From: Halanaerobium saccharolyticum
Lineage (GTDB): Bacteria > Bacillota > Halanaerobiia > Halanaerobiales > Halanaerobiaceae
NCBI RefSeq assembly: GCF_004362045.1
Contig: NZ_SNWX01000009.1
Span: 1,083-65,082 of the forward strand
DNA: 64,000 nucleotides
Direction of reading: 5' to 3'
The translations under genes were made by a program, and so were the position numbers. Position 1 is the stretch's first letter. Every line of letters starts with the position of its first letter. This document shows positions 44,440 to 54,810 of this stretch, in pieces. Under the pieces are notes generated by a model. It did no database searches. It was given only the letters and a program-made list of their open reading frames with translations, and had not been told where the DNA came from.

Positions 44440-45558
44440 TTACTGCATAATCTCACTTTCTCCTAATTTATAATCGACAATTTCCAATTTATTCTTTACA
44501 TCTAAACCATATTTACAGGCTTTAAACTCAGCTGCTTTTTTTAACAAATCTGCTGCTTTTATTTCCAGCTTCTGATATCTCTCTTCTGCCAGTTTTTTAT
44601 CGCCAAACCAGAAACGCAGGCGGTCCCGCAGAGCATAATCAGCAGGATTCCTGGGCCTTCCATCATACATCTGGCGGTCATAATAGCCTTCCATTCTAAA
44701 TACGCCTTTTATGTTTTCTCCAAATTTTCGCGAAACACTACAGTCAGCACACTGGCGGCAGATATAGTCACCCAATTCTTCTGCGTTTTTAAATAATTCT
44801 TCCTTCTCCTCTGCAGTCATTGGCTCAAATTCTGCTGCCAGGTTGAGATCCATCTCGAGCATTTCTCTGCTATTCATCCCTGTCACAACTGCATCTATCG
44901 GCAGCGAAAAAACATAACGAAAAGCATCTTCAACATTCTGCCACAAAAACCCATCAGCCAGAGGTTTCATACAGAGTGTACCAATATTCCTTTCTCTAAC
45001 TAAGGGCAGCAGTTTTTTTTCTAATCTGGGAAAGTTAAAGTTATCAAAATAATTAAAATGGGTCATCATCACTTCGAATTCACCTGTTTTTAAAGCTTCA
45101 ATTAAAACATCCGGCTGGCCGTGACCGGTAATCCCAATATGTTTTACTTTTCCCATCTCTTTCGCCTTTTTTGCCGCTTCCAGTGAACCACCTGGTGCTA
45201 ATATTGACTCTAAATCGGCCTTATCTCCTACACCATGCATAAAAATTATGTCAAGATGATCTGTCTGTAAGTTTTTTAGACTGCGATCTATTTCCTCCAT
45301 CGCACCTCCGGCATCCCTGACCCCGGTCTTGCTGGCCAGAATAATCTCATCCCGTCTCTTTTTTACTATTTCTCCAATTTTCTTTTCGGATTCTCCATCA
45401 CCATACGAAGCAGCTGTTTCCAGATAATTACCCCCATGATCTAAATAAGTATTTAATAAATCAGCAGCTCGATCAGCAGGGATTTCTATTAAGTGAAATC
45501 CTCCGAACCCCAGCAGACTAATTTCTAAACCAGTATTTCCCAGACTTCTTTTTTTCAT
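44440..45558 (-). CDS. Aldo/keto reductase with C-terminal iron-sulfur-like segment
   Basis: 372 residues. TIM-barrel AKR: GNTGLEISLLGFGGFHL, catalytic-site NYLETAASYGDGESE with Tyr, LASKTG (Lys), and LDIIFMHGV (His). The C-terminus adds ICRQCADC with three close cysteines, the start of the CxxCxxC motif seen in ferredoxin-type AKRs of anaerobes, though a fourth cysteine is not clearly placed until far downstream. Substrate unknown. Start ATG at 45558 follows GGGGG-like purines. Confidence 0.88.
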   Translation of the reverse strand: MKKRSLGNTGLEISLLGFGGFHLIEIPADRAADLLNTYLDHGGNYLETAASYGDGESEKKIGEIVKKRRDEIILASKTGVRDAGGAMEEIDRSLKNLQTDHLDIIFMHGVGDKADLESILAPGGSLEAAKKAKEMGKVKHIGITGHGQPDVLIEALKTGEFEVMMTHFNYFDNFNFPRLEKKLLPLVRERNIGTLCMKPLADGFLWQNVEDAFRYVFSLPIDAVVTGMNSREMLEMDLNLAAEFEPMTAEEKEELFKNAEELGDYICRQCADCSVSRKFGENIKGVFRMEGYYDRQMYDGRPRNPADYALRDRLRFWFGDKKLAEERYQKLEIKAADLLKKAAEFKACKYGLDVKNKLEIVDYKLGESEIMQ

Positions 45559-45649
45559 TTTAATTTCCCCCTCTTAACAATAATTTAATTGAATATTTTT
45601 TATAAGTATGAATTAGATAAATCAAAGTTTAACCATTATTTTGTCTTAA

Positions 45650-48600
45650 TTAGTTCTGCAATTTTACTTTAAATGTTTTTATTTCGTAGGGCTTTATTTC
45701 AAACTCAAAGGAAGTGGATTCTGCTGCAATTTTAGTCGTCTCTTTTTCCATCAAATTACATTCGCTTACTTCTTTCAGTTCTCGCCCCAGATCAACTCTA
45801 ACTTTTTCTCGGCGACTGCCATATTCATAAAATCTCAAAATCAAATCATCACTGGCTTCTGCTTTTTTAACTGTCTCCAAAATTGTACTGGCTGAATCAA
45901 CATCTACAAATGATTTCTGCTGCGGCTGCTCACCAGATTCGCTCTGAGCAATTACAGTTTTCAGAGGATAATTCAACTCATAGGCTTCTTTTGTGGTCCC
46001 GGCCTCAAACCAGTCACCACCATGGGGATAAAGGCTGTAGGTAAAACTGTGCTGACCCTGATCAGCCTCTGGATCGGGATCAATACCTGATTTAATCAGA
46101 CTCAACCGCATTGTTTGATCTTTAATATCATGTCCATATTTACAGTCATTTAAAAGACTGACTCCATAATCTCTTTCGGAAAGATCCACCCATTTCTGGC
46201 CCACAGTTTCGAACTTAGCATAATCCCAGCTTGTATTCCAGTGAGTGCTCCGCTCAACATTACCAAATTGAATCTCATAGGTAGCTGTCGTACTGCGAAC
46301 ATCGACCGGGAAAGCAGTTTTCAGCAGGATCTGTTCTTCCTGCCAGTCCACATCTGTTTTAAAATCTATTCGCCTCTGATTGGCATAAACAATCATCTGC
46401 TGTGAAATTGTAGAATCTAAAAACTTCCATTCTAAATTAACCACTATTCTCTCCGCTTGTTTATCTATTTTCATCTTCTGCAGCTGGTCAACTGGATACT
46501 CTTTTTCTTGATAATAAATATCTATATCCCAGGCATTATACTGCATTGGTCGATCCTCAAAGGCCTGCAGCAGGTTGGCTTTTTTCCCTTCAGGTATTAT
46601 TTCCCGCCGGAACTGTCGGTCATAGATTGAAATAATCTGGCCCTGCTCATTCAGCTTAATTCTATAATACCTATTTTCAATTAGATTTTTTTCTGGTTCT
46701 AATTTGAGCAGATTTTTTCTTCCTGCTTCACCAACTTCCTGAGCTTTACTTTTGGCAGTTAAATAATTGATCTGGCTTTTTTTGAAATCAGCTTCTTTTT
46801 GAGCCTCGATTTCAGCTTCCAGTTTCAGGCCCTCACTGCTTTCTACAATATTATAGGCTTTATAACCGCTGGCAGGTAGATCATCAATCATGATTTCTCG
46901 TCCATCAAATTCAATATAACCCGAGCGCTGCCAGGGCAGAGAATTAAAAACAACCAGTTTCTTTTCCTCACCCTTTATCTGAGCTGCAATTTTTTTCAGA
47001 CCGCTGTCTAATTCAGCTGCTGCAGTATTGAAAAGTTCTTTGAATTCCGCCGCACTATCCTGATAAACTTCCTTAATTGAGGAGCCGGGCAAAATATCAT
47101 GAAACTGATTTTTAAGCAGAACTTCCCAGTTTTCGCTCAGTTTTTGAGCGGGATAATCCAGCTCAGCTTCTAACGCTGCAAAAGACCTGAATAACTCTGT
47201 GTCATGGAGCAGAATTTCTGCTTTTCTGTTATTTTTTTTGATTTCCGCCTGAGAGGTATATGTACCGCGGTGATATTCCAGATAGAGCTCACCATCCCAG
47301 ACAGGTAAATCCTTATTCTCACTCACTCTTTCTGCCAGCCGGGAAAAGTAAGCTTCAGCACTGCCAAATTTAATTTTGGGTAAACCCGGAATCTGCTGCA
47401 TGTTTTTGCCTGTTTCAATCATTTTGCGGGTTGGACCTCCACCACCATCTCCCCAGCCGTAAGCTAAGAGCAGCTGATCATTAATATCTTTCTGCTGATA
47501 ATTATCCCAGCTGCCTTTGACTGACTCCGGATTTAAAAGTCCGTTGTAAGTATAGAAGGGTTCGTCATTATTAACTTCGGGAGTTGTAATAAAATGGGTC
47601 AGAACTTCTGTCCCATCAATGCCCCGCCACTTAAAGGTATCATATTCCGGCCGGTTAAACTGACTCCAGCTGATCTTGGTGGTCATAAAATACTCCATTC
47701 CGCTTTTTTTAATTATCTGGGGCAGGGCCCAGGAATAGCCAAAAACATCAGGCAGCCAGAGTATATTCCAGTCCAGATCAAATTCTTCTTTAACAAATCG
47801 CTGTCCATGCAGAAATTGCCTGACCAGAGACTCACCTGAAGTAAGATTGCAGTCTGCTTCGACCCACATTCCACCGGTAACTTCCCACTTTCCTGCTTTT
47901 ATCTTTTCTTTAATTTTTTTATAGATTTCGGGATAGTCTTCCTTGATAAATTTATATAGCTGAGGACTTGACTGGACAAAAGTGTAGTCCGGATATTCGT
48001 CCATCAGTTTTAAAACTGTAGAAAATGTGCGGGCAGTTTTTTCTCTTGTGTGCAGCAGCCGCCAGAGCCAGGCTACATCGATATGAGAATGGCCGACTGC
48101 GGTTATCTGAGGTAAATTTGATTCTGACTTTAGCCCTGCCAGTGAATCTTTGAGATATTGATTGGCTTCAGCTGCAGTCTGCAGAAATTCTTTTGAACCG
48201 GGCTTCCTGAAATCAATGATATTGAAAGCCTGATTAAGTTTGTTTAAAAGTTTATGTCTCAGGTTTTCACCTGCAGCCACTGCTGCTATTGTCTGTTTGA
48301 GTGTCTCTGCCAGCCGGTAAAATTCTTCTACATTTTTATCTCTATAAACAAGGGCCGCCTTTTTAAACTGCTGTTTTTCTGTTCCGGGACCGCTGAATGC
48401 TTTAACTGCTATCTCTAAACTATTATTTTCCATTTCTTTTCTGCTTAACTTGACCAGAGAATGATTGCGGTCCAGCCCCTGTAGAGCTCTGCCATTTAAA
48501 TAAAGCAGGGATTCAGATCCACTTAAACCGCCGGAATGACCCTGGCCGGGTATGATTTCTAAATAAATATTTCCCTGCAGTTCTTTCCAGCTTTCAGGTA

Positions 48601-48817
48601 CTGCAATCCCGGCTCTAAACCAGCAGCTTTTATCTTTTCCTCCCCAGCTTGCTCCAACATTAAAATCTTCTCCTGCAAGTTTTGTAAAATCAGGCAGAGA
48701 TTTATTCTGAATGCTGGCTGGATATTTTTTGAAATTCTCAATCGCTATTTCTTTCTGGTTTAAGACTGATTTTAAATCTTTTAAATATCTTTCAATTTTT
48801 CCTGTTTTAAAAAACAA
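45650..48817 (-). CDS. GH38 alpha-mannosidase
   Basis: About 1055 residues. The GH38 catalytic domain (about 235-520) has the zinc/substrate motif GHSHIDVAWLW, then GGMWVEADCNLTSGESLVRQ, and the nucleophile region LWLPDVFGYSWALPQI; a middle helical domain and C-terminal beta domains follow, as in the cytosolic class II enzymes. It releases alpha-mannose from oligosaccharides. No signal peptide, so intracellular. I prefer a TTG at 48817, eight bases after GAGGAAG, to the GTG at 48826 that touches the ribosome site. Neighbouring genes do not form a mannan-use locus. Confidence 0.92.
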   Translation of the reverse strand: MFFKTGKIERYLKDLKSVLNQKEIAIENFKKYPASIQNKSLPDFTKLAGEDFNVGASWGGKDKSCWFRAGIAVPESWKELQGNIYLEIIPGQGHSGGLSGSESLLYLNGRALQGLDRNHSLVKLSRKEMENNSLEIAVKAFSGPGTEKQQFKKAALVYRDKNVEEFYRLAETLKQTIAAVAAGENLRHKLLNKLNQAFNIIDFRKPGSKEFLQTAAEANQYLKDSLAGLKSESNLPQITAVGHSHIDVAWLWRLLHTREKTARTFSTVLKLMDEYPDYTFVQSSPQLYKFIKEDYPEIYKKIKEKIKAGKWEVTGGMWVEADCNLTSGESLVRQFLHGQRFVKEEFDLDWNILWLPDVFGYSWALPQIIKKSGMEYFMTTKISWSQFNRPEYDTFKWRGIDGTEVLTHFITTPEVNNDEPFYTYNGLLNPESVKGSWDNYQQKDINDQLLLAYGWGDGGGGPTRKMIETGKNMQQIPGLPKIKFGSAEAYFSRLAERVSENKDLPVWDGELYLEYHRGTYTSQAEIKKNNRKAEILLHDTELFRSFAALEAELDYPAQKLSENWEVLLKNQFHDILPGSSIKEVYQDSAAEFKELFNTAAAELDSGLKKIAAQIKGEEKKLVVFNSLPWQRSGYIEFDGREIMIDDLPASGYKAYNIVESSEGLKLEAEIEAQKEADFKKSQINYLTAKSKAQEVGEAGRKNLLKLEPEKNLIENRYYRIKLNEQGQIISIYDRQFRREIIPEGKKANLLQAFEDRPMQYNAWDIDIYYQEKEYPVDQLQKMKIDKQAERIVVNLEWKFLDSTISQQMIVYANQRRIDFKTDVDWQEEQILLKTAFPVDVRSTTATYEIQFGNVERSTHWNTSWDYAKFETVGQKWVDLSERDYGVSLLNDCKYGHDIKDQTMRLSLIKSGIDPDPEADQGQHSFTYSLYPHGGDWFEAGTTKEAYELNYPLKTVIAQSESGEQPQQKSFVDVDSASTILETVKKAEASDDLILRFYEYGSRREKVRVDLGRELKEVSECNLMEKETTKIAAESTSFEFEIKPYEIKTFKVKLQN

Positions 48818-48963
48818 TGTTATCACTTCCTCTAGTAGGGATTAATATATATTTATTGGCTGAGGCAACAAATTCCTGATAAAAATTATAATACTCAAAT
48901 TACAATATATTCGTAAATTTATTTAAAAAATAATTAATTGATTCATTTTTTTGAACTGCAGTT

Positions 48964-49412
48964 TCAATTGAGCAAATTTTGTATATATAAATCATCTATA
49001 CCCATATCATTATCTAAAAATACCTGCACTTCCTTTTTCTCTACCGGTTTTGTGATTTTAGAAAACCCGTCTGGATCACGATGGACTAAAAAAAGATTCT
49101 GCAGATCAATATATTTAATCAGTTCCAGGCTTTATTCTTATCTTCTATTATATTTTTCAATACAATTGCCAGATTTTCACCATCTTCTTCTAACTCAGCT
49201 TTTCCAGTTATTGGAGTTGCTTTTTTAGATAATAATGGATTAATATTATAAATTGAGATTCCACCTAAAATTTCTCTGAGTGACCTCTCAATAATAAAAG
49301 CGAAAGGTGTTTCTAAATTCAATTGCAAATTGATATTTACTCTCGTAAGCTTCTCTGCAGAGCAAATTATTCTCATTTTCTTTTTCAATTTTCTGTATAT
49401 TAGGGCGATCAA
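48964..49412 (-). pseudogene. Remnant of an AAA15/RecF-like ATPase gene
   Basis: A 97-codon open stretch (49119-49412) contains SLREILGGISIYNINP, then PITGKAELEEDGENLAIVLKNI, a pattern seen in the middle of SMC/RecF-like AAA ATPases of defence-type operons. Downstream, in a shifted frame, 48964-49120 encodes LIKYIDLQNLFLVHRDPDG, SKITKPVEKKEVQ and DDLYIQNLLN-stop, the usual C-terminus of the same family. Walker A and Walker B are both gone. It is a decayed gene with internal deletion, not a functional protein. Confidence 0.65.
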
Positions 49413-49443
49413 AAATCTATTACCTTCATTATATCACAATAAG

Positions 49444-49476
49444 AAAAAAATGACAGCTCCCGGAGGGACTGCCATT
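49444..49476 (-). terminator. Terminator of cysE
   Basis: On the minus strand TGGCAGTCCC pairs with GGGAGCTGTCA, followed by seven T. Confidence 0.85.
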
Positions 49477-49491
49477 AAGATTAACTCTATT

Positions 49492-50148
49492 TTAACCTGC
49501 ATCTTCAAATGAATCCTTATCTAAGATTTCTTGCTTTAGTTTTGAAAATTCTTTCTCTAATTCTAAAAGTTGATCGCGAACTGGATCCGGTAGATCGGCA
49601 TGAGCAAGATCTCTTTCTGGATGAACTCGGCGGCCATCACGGGTCACAACTCTGCCTGGAATACCAACAACGGTAGAATTTTCATCTACATCTTTTAAAA
49701 CCACAGAGCCAGCTCCAATTTTAGCATCATCACCAATTTTAATTGAGCCGAGCACTTTTGCCCCGGCGCCAATAACAACATTATTGCCGATAGTAGGATG
49801 ACGTTTGCCTCTTTCTTTGCCGGTTCCTCCCAGGGTGACTCCCTGATAAAGAGTTACATTATCACCGATTTCGGTGGTTTCTCCAATCACTACTCCCATT
49901 CCGTGATCAATAAAAAAACCACAGCCAATCTCTGCTCCGGGGTGAATTTCAATTCCGGTTAAAAAACGGGCCAGCTGTGAAATCAAACGGGGAATGGTCC
50001 TCAGCCCTTTACTGTACAGCCAGTGCGAAAAACGATGAAACAGCAGTGCATGCAGACCTGAATAGGCTAAAATTACCTCCAGCAAATTATCAGTTGCTGG
50101 ATCTCTATCAAAAATTGCCTGAATATCACATTTTAATCTTTTAAACAT
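49492..50148 (-). CDS. cysE: Serine O-acetyltransferase
   Basis: 218 residues, the short CysE of Firmicutes. After a helical N-terminus ([15 protein letters not shown]) comes the left-handed beta-helix with hexapeptide repeats: [49 protein letters not shown] and [10 protein letters not shown]. His in DHGMG and HPTIG are the catalytic and CoA-site residues. It makes O-acetylserine for CysK. Start ATG at 50148 is preceded by GGGGGTGGG. Confidence 0.94.
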   Translation of the reverse strand: MFKRLKCDIQAIFDRDPATDNLLEVILAYSGLHALLFHRFSHWLYSKGLRTIPRLISQLARFLTGIEIHPGAEIGCGFFIDHGMGVVIGETTEIGDNVTLYQGVTLGGTGKERGKRHPTIGNNVVIGAGAKVLGSIKIGDDAKIGAGSVVLKDVDENSTVVGIPGRVVTRDGRRVHPERDLAHADLPDPVRDQLLELEKEFSKLKQEILDKDSFEDAG

Positions 50149-50220
50149 TAATTTCCCACCCCCAGAGAACGAGAATAGTTGAGAGGTAACAGATACCTTT
50201 CAGTTTTATATCGGTCGGTT

Positions 50221-50270
50221 TTATAAAAATTCGGGGTCAGATACAATAATTAGATTCGTACCGGACCCTG
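50221..50270 (-). terminator. Terminator of purD
   Basis: On the minus strand GGGTCCGGTAC pairs with GTATCTGACCC around an AT-rich loop, followed by CCGAATTTTTATAAAA. The GGGTCAGATAC sequence resembles the arm of the palindrome at 44341-44429, so the two may be related repeats. Confidence 0.6.
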
Positions 50271-50336
50271 TCTTTAAATCCGAGTTTTAAACTCAGCTTT
50301 ATTATACTAATTTAAAGCGATAAATGCAAGGATTAT

Positions 50337-51629
50337 TTATTCAACAGGAGCCTGTGGGACATCTGGGATAGTAAATCCAATGTCAGTTCTGTAGTGCATA
50401 TCTTTAAAATTCACTTCCTCGATGTAATCATAGACAGTATTAATAACACTCAGTATACCCTCTCCAACTACTGTCATTCCCAGCACACGGCCTCTATCAG
50501 TATAATATTTTCCGTTTTCCAGACGCGTACCGGAGTGAAATACAAGTAAGTCATCATGGTATTTTAGATTTTCTAAACCTTTGATTTCATAACCGGAGGC
50601 ATAGGTTAAAGGATAACCTGCAGAGGCAAGAACCACACAGACTGCGTCACTCCCGTAAATTTCAATCTCTTTTTTATATTTCAATTTTACATCATTTGTC
50701 ATCTGCATCAGCTCCAGCAGATCTTCTGCCAGCAGCGGCATAATAACCTGAGTTTCGGGGTCCCCAAAACGGGCATTATAATCAATTACTTCCGGGCCAT
50801 TTTCTGTTAAAATAATCCCCACATGCAGAACCCCTCTGTAATCAATACCTTCACTGTTAAGAGCGTGGAGAGTCGGCCTTAAAATTTCCCGGCAGATCTG
50901 CTCCATCATTTCCTGATCTACATAAGGTGAGGGTGAGTAAGAACCCATTCCACCTGTATTGGGACCTTCTTCTCCCTCAAATACAGCTTTATGTTCTCTG
51001 GTGCTGGTTACCGGCAAAATAGTCTGACCATCTGTCAGAGCAAAAATCGAAACATCTTCTCCTTCAATGAAATCCTCAACTACAATTCTATCCCCGGCAT
51101 CTCCAAAGGCTTTATCTTCCATAATGCGAGCAACAGCATCCTGGGCAGCCTGGTAATTAGAAGCAACAATTACTCCTTTGCCACCTGCCAGGCCATTTGC
51201 CTTAACAACAAGTGGATATTTGGCATTTTCCAGATAATTAAGCGCAGTATCCGGGTCAGTAAAGACCTCATATTCACCTGTAGGTATATTATATTTATCC
51301 AGTATTTCCTTGGCAAAAGCTTTACTGCCTTCCAGCAGAGCAGCCTGTTTTTTCGGTCCGAAGATCGGCAGTCCCCGCTCGACAAAATAATCGACAATTC
51401 CTGCTACCAGCGGCTCCTCGGGGCCAACTACAGTCATACCGATTCCATTTTCCTGAGCAAAGTCAGCTAAAGCCTCTATCTCATCTGCGTCTATATCAAC
51501 TCGTTCTGCGATTTCTAACATTCCATCATTACCTGGAGCAGCAAAAATTTTATCTACATTTTCGCTCTGATAAAGCTTCCAGGCTAAGGCATGTTCTCTG
51601 CCTCCGTCTCCTACAATTAATACCTTCAT
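50337..51629 (-). CDS. purD: Phosphoribosylamine-glycine ligase
   Basis: 430 residues, usual length. ATP-grasp enzyme with MKVLIVGDGGREHALAWKL at the start, VVKANGLAGGKGVIVA (ATP lysine), EGEDVSIFALTDG, GGMGSYSPSP and DYNARFGDPETQ near the metal site. It converts phosphoribosylamine, glycine and ATP to GAR, step two of purine synthesis. It lies 23 bp after purA. Other early pathway genes are absent, so only this part of the purine pathway is here. Confidence 0.97.
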   Translation of the reverse strand: MKVLIVGDGGREHALAWKLYQSENVDKIFAAPGNDGMLEIAERVDIDADEIEALADFAQENGIGMTVVGPEEPLVAGIVDYFVERGLPIFGPKKQAALLEGSKAFAKEILDKYNIPTGEYEVFTDPDTALNYLENAKYPLVVKANGLAGGKGVIVASNYQAAQDAVARIMEDKAFGDAGDRIVVEDFIEGEDVSIFALTDGQTILPVTSTREHKAVFEGEEGPNTGGMGSYSPSPYVDQEMMEQICREILRPTLHALNSEGIDYRGVLHVGIILTENGPEVIDYNARFGDPETQVIMPLLAEDLLELMQMTNDVKLKYKKEIEIYGSDAVCVVLASAGYPLTYASGYEIKGLENLKYHDDLLVFHSGTRLENGKYYTDRGRVLGMTVVGEGILSVINTVYDYIEEVNFKDMHYRTDIGFTIPDVPQAPVE

Positions 51630-51652
51630 AACCGATCCTCCTCATCGTATAT

Positions 51653-52924
<1,272 letters not shown>

Positions 52925-53116
52925 TTAATTTCTCTCCTCACATATTCATTAATTTAAAACTTCTCAATTCTACTCATTAAATCAATTTATCATTATCAAA
53001 TTATTTTAAGCTATTTTGAAATAACTCTGTCAGCAATTTAATCTAAATAAATAATTTAGTTTTTAGCTGTCCACTTCTCAGCTCTTAACTATAGTTTAAC
53101 AAATATTTACCAGAAG

Positions 53117-53140
53117 TGCATCCTTTAATTTGAGATGCAC
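53117..53140 (-). terminator. Hairpin after purB
   Basis: GTGCATC pairs perfectly with GATGCAC across an AT loop, in the 283-bp space between purB and purA. No T tract follows, so it may be only an attenuating or stabilising hairpin. Confidence 0.4.
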
Positions 53141-53207
53141 CAGTTTAGGCGGCTTAAAATTAGCTAATATCCAGCAAATAACATGCTTTATCTAAAACCA
53201 GCCCCCT

Positions 53208-54503
53208 TTAGAGCAGACCGGTCCGCTGAAAAATTTGATCAATATTTTTTAGATATGCCTGCCAGTCAAAAATCTGGTCAAGCTCTGCTTCAGTTAGATA
53301 TTCAGTGATTTCTTCATCCTCTGAGATCAGCTTTCTGTAGTCTGTTTTTTCTTCCCAGGCTGTCATCGCATTCCGCTGGGCCAGCTCATATGCTTCCTCG
53401 CGGCGCAGACCTTTTTCTACCAGGGCCAGCATCAAACGCTGAGAAAAGGTGAGTCCCAGTGTTTTTTCCAGATTGAGCTGCATATTATCCTCATTGACTA
53501 CCAGTTCTTCCATTACTCCTTTAAATTTATGCAGCATATAATCCAGCAGAACTGCACTGTCAGGCAGAATTACCCTCTCAACTGAAGAATGGGTCAAATC
53601 CCTTTCGTGCCAGAGAGTCACATTTTCTAGGGCAGGGACTACATTGCCGCGGATTACCCGGGCCAGCCCGCTTAAGCGCTCACAGACAATTGGATTCTTT
53701 TTGTGAGGCATGGCTGAAGAACCTTTCTGTCCCTTGCGGAAGCCTTCTTCCACCTCCAGAATATCGGTCCGCTGCAGGTTTCTAATTTCAGTCGCAAATT
53801 TTTCTATAGAAGCTGCTGCCAGGGCAATTCTTTCGATAAAATCTGCATGGCGGTCCCGCTGCAGAATCTGGGAGCTGACCTTTGCGTTTTTAAGCCCCAG
53901 GATCTGACAGACTTTTTTTTCTACTTCTGGATCAATGGTGGCAAAAGTACCGACAGCACCCGAAATCTGACCAACAGCCACAACTTCCTCCAGCTGCTTA
54001 AAACGAGTAATCTGCCTCTCAATTTCCTGATACCAGTTTAAGACTTTCAGTCCCCAGGTAATCGGCTCAGCGTGAACCCCGTGGGTCCGGCCAACCATAA
54101 TTGTATCTTTAGCAGCCAGAGCTTTCTGGCCCAGTGTCTGCTTTAAATTCTTTAGATCCTCCAGAATTAACTGACAGGCCTGCTGCATCTGCATCGCCCG
54201 GGCAGTATCCTTAATATCTGAGGAGGTCACTCCTTCGTGGATAAAACGGGACTCAGCTCCCAGATTTTCCGAAATCCCCTCAATAAAGGCAATCATATCA
54301 TGACGGGTTTCAGCTTCAATTTCCTTAATCCGCTTTAGATCTACCTGCGCTTCCTGCTCAACTTTCTCAGCTGCACTATCTGGAATTTCTCCCAGCTCGG
54401 CTCTAGCCTTTAAAATAGCAATTTCAATCTCAAGCCAGATCTCATATTTTCTCTCCTCACTCCAGACATTTTCCATCTCTGCCCGGCTGTACCTTGAAAG
54501 CAT
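53208..54503 (-). CDS. purB: Adenylosuccinate lyase
   Basis: 431 residues. Fumarase/aspartase superfamily: RAEMENVWSEERKYEIWLEIE start, SRFIHEGVTSSDIKDTARA, VGRTHGVHAEPITWGLK with catalytic His, and the signature loop GSSAMPHKKNP. It acts twice in purine synthesis, on SAICAR and on adenylosuccinate, releasing fumarate. Start ATG at 54503 follows GAGAGGGAG. It has its own promoter at 54628-54656. Confidence 0.97.
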   Translation of the reverse strand: MLSRYSRAEMENVWSEERKYEIWLEIEIAILKARAELGEIPDSAAEKVEQEAQVDLKRIKEIEAETRHDMIAFIEGISENLGAESRFIHEGVTSSDIKDTARAMQMQQACQLILEDLKNLKQTLGQKALAAKDTIMVGRTHGVHAEPITWGLKVLNWYQEIERQITRFKQLEEVVAVGQISGAVGTFATIDPEVEKKVCQILGLKNAKVSSQILQRDRHADFIERIALAAASIEKFATEIRNLQRTDILEVEEGFRKGQKGSSAMPHKKNPIVCERLSGLARVIRGNVVPALENVTLWHERDLTHSSVERVILPDSAVLLDYMLHKFKGVMEELVVNEDNMQLNLEKTLGLTFSQRLMLALVEKGLRREEAYELAQRNAMTAWEEKTDYRKLISEDEEITEYLTEAELDQIFDWQAYLKNIDQIFQRTGLL

Positions 54504-54627
54504 AAATAATCTCCCTCTCTTTTTTCCTTAATTAGATTAATTTTCTTTAATAATAAATATCAGGCTTATTTCAGCAATTTAGCTGCTGATAGGCCGATAA
54601 TTTTGATATTCTCTTTTTTTCAGTTTA

Positions 54628-54656
54628 ATATTAGCAGATGCAGTGGGTGCTGTCAA
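54628..54656 (-). promoter_or_regulatory. Sigma-A promoter of purB
   Basis: On the minus strand TTGACA, 17 bases, TAATAT. About 120 bases of leader precede the purB start; no purine riboswitch core was recognised in it. Confidence 0.7.
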
Positions 54657-54761
54657 GATAAGTCCCCGGGCTTACTGTTGAATTTTGATGCAATTCCACG
54701 TATAATTATTAACTGCAGTTGAGAAATTTATTGGGATTTTTCTTAAAATTTCTCTGAGATC

Positions 54762-54770
54762 TGATATAAT
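54762..54770 (+). promoter_or_regulatory. Extended -10 promoter of the replication operon
   Basis: TGATATAAT (TGnTATAAT) about 40 bases before the dnaD-like start; the -35 region is weak. The 307-bp divergent space 54504-54810 holds this and the purB promoter and nothing else I recognise. Confidence 0.65.
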
Positions 54771-54810
54771 AAAAATATGTACTAAATTTTGAAGGGTTAA
54801 AGGTGATAAA

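Noticed and set aside
49492-50148. T-box or SAM riboswitch searched for upstream of cysE and cysK
   Set aside because: No T-box specifier or AGGGTGGNACCGCG-type sequence and no S-box core was seen; the leaders are short.
54504-54627. Purine riboswitch searched for in the purB leader
   Set aside because: No TATA(A/T)-loop-loop core or three-way junction pattern was seen on the minus strand.
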